A DNA stretch of 11,412 nucleotides from Planctomycetaceae bacterium (GTDB lineage Bacteria; Planctomycetota; Planctomycetia; Pirellulales; Thermoguttaceae), in contig JAITST010000464.1 of NCBI GenBank assembly GCA_031287585.1, positions 1 to 11,412 on the forward strand, written 5' to 3'. Under the pieces are notes generated by a model. The model searched no databases. It was not told the DNA's origin and worked only from the letters and a program-made list of their open reading frames with translations. Position numbers and translations under genes: made by a program. Each line of letters begins with the position of its first letter. Position 1 is the stretch's first letter. Shown here piece by piece: positions 7,145-11,412 of this stretch.

Positions 7145-7831
7145 TCACCTCTTAAACCACGATTTCGTCTTTCCAGCGACCGACTTGTTATACTCTTTCC
7201 GCATCGAACACGATTCCGTTATCGTTGCCTGCGAACTTTTCGCGTCAACCAATTCCATTGTCAACTTATATTCGCGTTGCATATCTTTGTTATCCCGTGT
7301 CGTACCGGACGTAATTTTCGCGAATAACAGATAATCAATCGGGTTTCCTTCCTGCTCCATAACTTGCGTAAACTGCCGTCGTGTAGCCGGTATAAACAAA
7401 TCTTCCGCTCTCGCACCAATCATACCAAGTCCCGCCGCCAACGCTTTACTATGAACAACATCAAACTGGTCTGATTCGACAATTTGTTGGTTGATAGTGG
7501 ACGAAATATGGTCTTTGAAGTCACCGAGTTCTTCCGCACTCAGGTTCTCGATTCCGACAAAACAAACACGTCGTTTCGGCGGAAAACCGTTAGCGTTCAA
7601 CTGAGGCATATTACTGGCGGGAAACTCGCAGGAACGTGCGAGAAGTTTGCTTGTAGCCGCCGCGACAATCGGATTGTAAATCTCGCCGCCCGCCTTGTCG
7701 CTGCCAACAGACTGCTTATCCCAAGGATTCATAACACTCGCTTTAACCCCGCGGCAACCGACCTGCGAAACAACAATAGCCGCCGCAACGCCGCCGCCAA
7801 TCAACAATTCACGCCGATTCATCTTTTGCAT
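7145..7831 (-). CDS. LpoB-like penicillin-binding-protein activator, putative Tat-exported lipoprotein
   Basis: A 228-residue envelope protein resembling the LpoB family, outer-membrane lipoproteins that activate the peptidoglycan synthase PBP1b; CsgG-type proteins share a related fold and are the main alternative. The start at 7831 is supported by AAGGA six bases before the ATG. The N terminus reads MNRRELLIGGGVAAAIVV then VGC at residues 24-26: a twin-arginine-like pair, a hydrophobic stretch, and Cys26 as possible lipidation site. Position -3 is Gln rather than the usual Leu/Val/Ile, so lipidation is uncertain. The domain spans about 53-215: RVCFVGIENLS, then a helix, IVESDQFDVV, IDYLLFAKITSGTTRD and EYKLTMELVDAKSSQATI, the last matching the characteristic final strands of LpoB. 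No PBP gene is in view. It has its own promoter at 7890-7918. Confidence 0.7.
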   Translation of the reverse strand: MQKMNRRELLIGGGVAAAIVVSQVGCRGVKASVMNPWDKQSVGSDKAGGEIYNPIVAAATSKLLARSCEFPASNMPQLNANGFPPKRRVCFVGIENLSAEELGDFKDHISSTINQQIVESDQFDVVHSKALAAGLGMIGARAEDLFIPATRRQFTQVMEQEGNPIDYLLFAKITSGTTRDNKDMQREYKLTMELVDAKSSQATITESCSMRKEYNKSVAGKTKSWFKR

Positions 7832-7889
7832 AAAATATCCTTATAAAATTTCTACGTCCAAGAAACGAACATTGCACAAAAACCACGTG

Positions 7890-7918
7890 AGTCTAATGAA
7901 GATACGGTTTTATGTCAA
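7890..7918 (-). promoter_or_regulatory. Sigma70-like promoter for the LpoB-like gene
   Basis: On the minus strand a perfect TTGACA (7913-7918) stands 17 bases before TAGACT (7890-7895; 4 of 6 to TATAAT). The transcript would begin near 7883, about 52 bases before the ATG at 7831, whose AAGGA ribosome site lies within that leader. Confidence 0.55.
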
Positions 7919-7990
7919 GAGCAAAAATTTATAACTGGTAACGGTGGGGGTGTAAAAATTCAACCGCGTTCGGCATACATCACTTCATCT

Positions 7991-10132
7991 CTACCGAACA
8001 ACTCCGCCGTCGTGAGCCGCTATGTTTTCTGTTGTTATTTTGTTCACGGTTTTTGCAATTCCGTTTGCAACCGTCACTGTTCTTCCCAACTTTGCGTACA
8101 GTTTGTTAGCCGGTAACATTACCACCAGTTCGTACTCGCCGTCCGGCGTATTGTTGAACTTTATATCTGTGTTTACTACCCAACAATTGCCTCTGTCGGT
8201 CTTTGTGTTTTTGTATTCTATCGGTACAATCACATTTGCACACGTGTTTCGTTCGCCCGTTTTCACCAATGCCAATGTTAGCGTTTTGAATTTGTTCTCA
8301 CCTACCACATCGGTCGCGTCGCCCGCTATTTCTATATGCACCGTATTGTTTGAAAGCAAAATATGTTTCCGTTGCAACTTAATTTCTGTTGCCAACTTAT
8401 CCGACTTTCCGTCAAACGATAACGCTTGCGAATGTGCTTGTTTCCGGTTCCAAAACGTTGTCCACTCTTTGTTCCGCTCCGCTGCCAAGAGCGGCGGCAT
8501 ATCAAACCACGAGAACGCGTCGAGCGGTCGTTCGATTCCCAACTTTGTTAATATCGCGGGCGTTGTGTCTTTGAGATGAACAGGTGAATTGTTCGTCTGC
8601 AATTCGGGCTGATGCGTTTGCGGACATTTTACCATCAACAACGGTCGGTTCATCGAACTCTCGTCAATGTAGTAATCAATCATCCCTCTGAACGGTCCGT
8701 GGTCAGACAACACAACAATCAACGAATTGTCATAAACACCGCTCGCTTTCATCTTTTCTATAAACTCGCTGGCGATTTTCAACGCGCCTTTTCCCTGCCT
8801 GATTTCGCCGTCGAGTGTTTTAATGTCCTCCGGCTCACAATTTTCGTTCATCGTATAAGGCGCGTGCGCACCGCTCAAATGAATGAACCGCACTTGCTTC
8901 GTGTTCGCGCCGCTGCTCCAACTCGCGTCCTTGATAAACTGATAAAACTCGTAATCAGCGAGCGATTTGTTAAGCGGTCGAAAACCGGAATCGTTTGATT
9001 CACTAACAACCGCCGCGTTATCGTTTGACGAAACATTTGAATGGTTTAGTTTGTCATAGCAATACGGCTTGACGTGAGTCGGAACGATTCGGAATAACGT
9101 TAACGTAACGAGTTGGTTTACGGCGCTGACTTTTGAATCCGGTGACGTAACGTTTTTTAACGGACGAATGTTTGCGATGTAATTCTCGTCCCACTTAACC
9201 GTGTTCGCGGCACTCGTTAAAACCTTACACTCGTAACCATTTCGCGACAACGTTTTGAGTAACGTGTGTTCACGGTTGTAAGCGTTTGAAAAGTAGTTGA
9301 CGTAACTCCACGGATGACCGTCGGTATTACAACCCGTCAGTATTCGCGGTACGGAGTATTTCGTTCCTGCCGGGTCGTGAACGAAACAATTTTTGAATTG
9401 CGTGAAGTCGGCGAAACTATCTTTGCACGTTGGCTCGTCGTCGATAATTCGTTCAAACACGCGAGTTCCAAGCGCGTCGAGAATCATTACGACAACGTTA
9501 CCTTCTTTCGAGTAATCGCAAAAACCGTCGAGAGTGTATTCGTAGTTTTTGTATGAAGCCAAATCGCCCGAAACAGACTGACGAAATGTGTCTCTGATTG
9601 TAACCTGAAAATTTTCTTGCGGTATCAACGTAGCGATTTGCGACGCAATTAAGATACCCGCGATGTGAACCGTATATGCCGCGAAGAATTTCCGACAACG
9701 TATTATCAACGCAATCACAGCCATGTAAGCCGCAACTTCAAACCATGCATAAAACCGAAACTGATTCCAGTCAATTCCGGCACCGTCAAGTTCGCCAAAC
9801 TTCCAAGTAAAAACGTTACTCTGCATCCACAACAGTATTCCGCAGCAAAGTATAGCAACACTTGTAACCCAATATACACGCGATGTATTTTCCATCCGCA
9901 TGAGAGCGAAGGGTATTAGAAAGCAAAACGTTATAAGTGAAGTGAGTACGACAAACGAACCAAGCAGCGAAAACACTTGTTCCGCGGTTGCAATAATCTC
10001 GTGCGCGTTTGAACAGTAAATAGTAAGAACGCTGCAAGCGATTGTAATCGGTATCAGAAGCGAAATACAAAGGGTTTTGGCAATCAATTTTAATATAGAC
10101 GATTTCTCGGCGGGGACTGTTTCGGCGGACAT
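7991..10132 (-). CDS. Membrane sulfatase-fold phosphoethanolamine/phosphoglycerol transferase-like protein
   Basis: A 713-residue inner-membrane protein of the sulfatase/alkaline phosphatase superfamily. Hydrophobic segments at about 17-40, 55-78, 85-104, 127-146 and 152-171 suggest five membrane helices, followed by a periplasmic catalytic domain (about 210-540), the plan of EptA, MCR and LTA synthase. Catalytic positions: Asp219 (VMILDALG, where MCR has Glu246), Thr257 in GTKYSVP (aligning with nucleophile Thr285 in MCR-1 GTSTAYSVP), His423 (GAHAPY), and Asp477-His478 (LSDHG). Cys249 and Cys268 bracket the Thr and could form a disulfide, as cysteines do in MCR. A C-terminal extra domain (about 550-713), rich in beta-type sequence, is not part of those families. 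The Thr in place of a sulfatase Cys/Ser signature argues for transfer of a phosphorylated head group rather than sulfate hydrolysis. Acceptor unknown. Confidence 0.75.
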   Translation of the reverse strand: MSAETVPAEKSSILKLIAKTLCISLLIPITIACSVLTIYCSNAHEIIATAEQVFSLLGSFVVLTSLITFCFLIPFALMRMENTSRVYWVTSVAILCCGILLWMQSNVFTWKFGELDGAGIDWNQFRFYAWFEVAAYMAVIALIIRCRKFFAAYTVHIAGILIASQIATLIPQENFQVTIRDTFRQSVSGDLASYKNYEYTLDGFCDYSKEGNVVVMILDALGTRVFERIIDDEPTCKDSFADFTQFKNCFVHDPAGTKYSVPRILTGCNTDGHPWSYVNYFSNAYNREHTLLKTLSRNGYECKVLTSAANTVKWDENYIANIRPLKNVTSPDSKVSAVNQLVTLTLFRIVPTHVKPYCYDKLNHSNVSSNDNAAVVSESNDSGFRPLNKSLADYEFYQFIKDASWSSGANTKQVRFIHLSGAHAPYTMNENCEPEDIKTLDGEIRQGKGALKIASEFIEKMKASGVYDNSLIVVLSDHGPFRGMIDYYIDESSMNRPLLMVKCPQTHQPELQTNNSPVHLKDTTPAILTKLGIERPLDAFSWFDMPPLLAAERNKEWTTFWNRKQAHSQALSFDGKSDKLATEIKLQRKHILLSNNTVHIEIAGDATDVVGENKFKTLTLALVKTGERNTCANVIVPIEYKNTKTDRGNCWVVNTDIKFNNTPDGEYELVVMLPANKLYAKLGRTVTVANGIAKTVNKITTENIAAHDGGVVR

Positions 10133-10192
10133 ATTGAATGTAGATGAAAAGTGTTGAGATTGTTATTGGTTTACACGTACCAATGTGTGGGT

Positions 10193-10221
10193 ATGTTAAG
10201 AAAAAATGGCGAATGTGTCAA
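10193..10221 (-). promoter_or_regulatory. Sigma70-like promoter for the sulfatase-fold gene
   Basis: On the minus strand a perfect TTGACA (10216-10221) stands 17 bases before TAACAT (10193-10198; 4 of 6 to TATAAT). Transcription would begin near 10186, about 54 bases before the ATG at 10132. It lies between repeat copy B and the gene. Confidence 0.55.
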
Positions 10222-10228
10222 TATCAAA

Positions 10229-10259
10229 TCACAACACAAACAATTTTTCAATCGTGTTC
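10229..10259 (-). repeat. Short dispersed intergenic repeat, copy B
   Basis: On the minus strand this begins three bases after the lipoprotein stop codon. Its 31 bases match copy C (11383-11412) at 27 positions with one gap and three substitutions; the shared core is ATTGAAAA, TTGTTTGTGT, then YGYGA. The ends AACAC and GTGTT could pair as a short foldback with a long loop. It sits just upstream of the TTGACA promoter of the sulfatase-fold gene. Confidence 0.65.
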
Positions 10260-10262
10260 AAT

Positions 10263-11168
10263 CTAATCCCAGTCCCTGACTATTTTATACTTGCCGTCAT
10301 TCAACGAACGGTCTAGTGCTTTTCGCAATAATTTCTCCTGTTGTTCCACTAAACCGCGTTCGTCGGTTGTTGGTTGCGGTGTTGCGTTTTCAGGGAACGG
10401 GGTGATTGATTTTACGTGGTACGAACCTTCCGGCTCTACCATCTGAAATGCTTCGTTTGCAATTTCACCGTTGATTACTGCGTCTGTCAACTCCAGCCGC
10501 CAAAATTTTTTCGGCGACTGCGGCGATGACGGATAATCGACACGCAGCAGCGTGTTGTCGGCGGAACGTATCCAATATACTATATTACCAACTTTCGGTA
10601 TTTCTACCGACAACCGTTCGCACAAATCGTTCGCGATACTGTCACGTTCCAATAATTCAAATTTACTATCAGTCGGCAAAAACGACGCGGTTTGTTCACC
10701 GCCAAAGAGTAACAGTAGTTGCGGCGGCAACCACGCTAATCCATTTTCGGCATCAACGTTTTCCTCGACGAAACCGAACATAAGAGCGAGCCAAGTGTCA
10801 CCGAACAACATCGGCAACCCAACTTTTTCAGGCGACGGCTGTTCAAGAACCTGATTCGGAAACGGCGGTGCTTGTGCATAAAGTACCTCGCCATCGCAAG
10901 TCAGGTAACCATCCGCCAACTCAAGCCGCAACTTATTCGGAGCAATGTACGCAACAGTGCAACGTACCCGAACATCAGTGTCCGAACCTTGCAATACAAA
11001 TTCAGCGTGGTCAGCGTAAGAACGAGCGTAACGATATGTTTCAATCATTTTGTTAAAAACAAGATGTGCATCGGTACGCTCACGCTGCACGTCGGAACCG
11101 GTACAACCAGCGATGGCTAGGGCAACGAACGCGATAAATAATGTAGTGATATTACGGCAAGAGTCCAT
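10263..11168 (-). CDS. LolA/DUF2092-like lipoprotein
   Basis: A 301-residue predicted lipoprotein. Its signal peptide (MDSCRNITTLFIAFVALAIAG) ends in a good lipobox, I-A-G-Cys22, so it should be lipid-anchored facing the periplasm. The body suggests the LolA/DUF2092-type half-barrel, which carries lipids or lipoproteins in known members: MIETYRYARSYADHAEFVLQ, then VAYIAPNKLRLELADGYLTCDGEVLYAQ, and later LCERLSVEIPKVGNIVYWIR followed by NTLLRVDYP. In planctomycetes, as I recall, similar domains are often fused to thioredoxin-like TlpA domains; here the chain ends after a charged helix (about 273-300) without one. No clear Shine-Dalgarno precedes the ATG. The specific job is unknown; it is not LolA itself, because LolA is soluble and not lipidated. 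Confidence 0.65.
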   Translation of the reverse strand: MDSCRNITTLFIAFVALAIAGCTGSDVQRERTDAHLVFNKMIETYRYARSYADHAEFVLQGSDTDVRVRCTVAYIAPNKLRLELADGYLTCDGEVLYAQAPPFPNQVLEQPSPEKVGLPMLFGDTWLALMFGFVEENVDAENGLAWLPPQLLLLFGGEQTASFLPTDSKFELLERDSIANDLCERLSVEIPKVGNIVYWIRSADNTLLRVDYPSSPQSPKKFWRLELTDAVINGEIANEAFQMVEPEGSYHVKSITPFPENATPQPTTDERGLVEQQEKLLRKALDRSLNDGKYKIVRDWD

Positions 11169-11412
11169 GTGATTTGGTATAGTTGTTGAATTACGTTTGG
11201 AGGCAACAACTCACAGTTTAATTTATTTTAGCGAAAAAAACAATAGGAGAATTGGGCTTGGGGAATCTCCGGGTGTGTAAACTTTAGTGGGGGATCCATT
11301 TGGCGTTAAATTTGCTCACCACCATCGCATCAAAATAAGTTAGTATCCATCAGAGAATAACTCGTCCAAATTTTTTCTGTCTGAACACTATTGAAAATTG
11401 TTTGTGTCGCGA
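11169..11412. other. Gene-free right end of the window
   Basis: No reading frame, RNA gene or strong promoter is supportable here on either strand. Minus-strand frames entering from the right edge end within about 60-90 bases and show no recognisable protein. The only structured element is repeat copy C at the very end. A TAAAAT on the minus strand near 11238-11243 could be a -10 for the lipoprotein gene, but its -35 position (AATTCT) is poor. Confidence 0.5.
11383..11412 (+). repeat. Short dispersed intergenic repeat, copy C (cut by the window edge)
   Basis: GAACACTATTGAAAATTG followed by TTTGTGTCGCGA matches copy B at 27 of 31 aligned positions. The window ends inside or at the end of the unit, so its right boundary cannot be set. 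Confidence 0.65.

Noticed and set aside
7946..7972. Fourth copy of the dispersed repeat, and a hairpin after the sulfatase-fold gene stop
   Set aside because: On the minus strand GAACGCGGTTGAA matches only 11 of 13 bases of the repeat, which is near chance; the hairpin has only about four pairs.
8022..8579. Plus-strand open frame of 185 codons
   Set aside because: Antisense to the C-terminal half of the sulfatase-fold gene; low-complexity hydrophobic/Ser-Thr product, no motif, no ribosome site.
11320..11412. C-terminus of a gene entering from the right edge on the minus strand
   Set aside because: The three minus frames end after at most about 28 codons with no recognisable sequence; cannot be distinguished from noise.
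1..11412. CRISPR array, tRNA, rRNA, integrase or insertion sequence
   Set aside because: No regularly spaced repeats, cloverleaf, rRNA signatures or transposase-like proteins were seen in either strand.

Overview
The window (about 45% G+C by eye) carries seven protein-coding genes and looks like an ordinary chromosomal stretch of a Gram-negative-type (diderm) bacterium. A futalosine-pathway menaquinone gene, an OprB-family porin, an autotransporter protease, an LpoB-like envelope protein and a LolA-like lipoprotein occur together. Several starts lack a clear Shine-Dalgarno, and the lipoprotein resembles a LolA-like family I associate with Planctomycetota. My best guess is a planctomycete, possibly a gut-associated Pirellulales/Thermoguttaceae relative. 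This lineage call is inference from protein style, not proof.

Layout: 1-534 (+) is the C-terminal part of MqnA (chorismate dehydratase), cut by the left edge. 775-2052 (+) is an OprB-type carbohydrate-selective porin with a good sigma70-like promoter at 661-688. The next five genes all read leftward. 2108-4699 is a subtilisin-like (S8) autotransporter, convergent with the porin. 4995-7004 is an N6-adenine DNA methyltransferase with no nuclease domain. 7145-7831 is an LpoB-like lipoprotein candidate. 7991-10132 is a five-helix membrane protein with a sulfatase-fold catalytic domain resembling EptA/MCR phosphoethanolamine transferases. 10263-11168 is a LolA/DUF2092-like lipoprotein. The rest, 11169-11412, holds no gene I can support.

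Most of the genes act at the cell envelope: sugar uptake (porin), surface proteolysis (autotransporter), peptidoglycan synthase activation (LpoB-like), envelope head-group modification (sulfatase-fold transferase) and a periplasm-facing lipoprotein. I see no evidence that they form one dedicated system. Each has its own spacing, and the sulfatase-fold and LpoB-like genes each appear to have their own TTGACA promoter. The methyltransferase stands out as the one DNA-modification gene. It has no visible promoter and may be transcribed with the LpoB-like gene through a gap filled by an inverted REP pair.

The most interesting non-coding structure is that inverted REP/BIME-like pair at 7033-7143, whose two copies differ by compensatory stem changes. 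A second, short dispersed intergenic repeat occurs at 2070-2091, 10229-10259 and 11383-11412. Within the protease gene there is a 24-bp in-frame tandem duplication. I found no CRISPR array, tRNA, rRNA, integrase or insertion sequence, and no convincing new multi-gene system.
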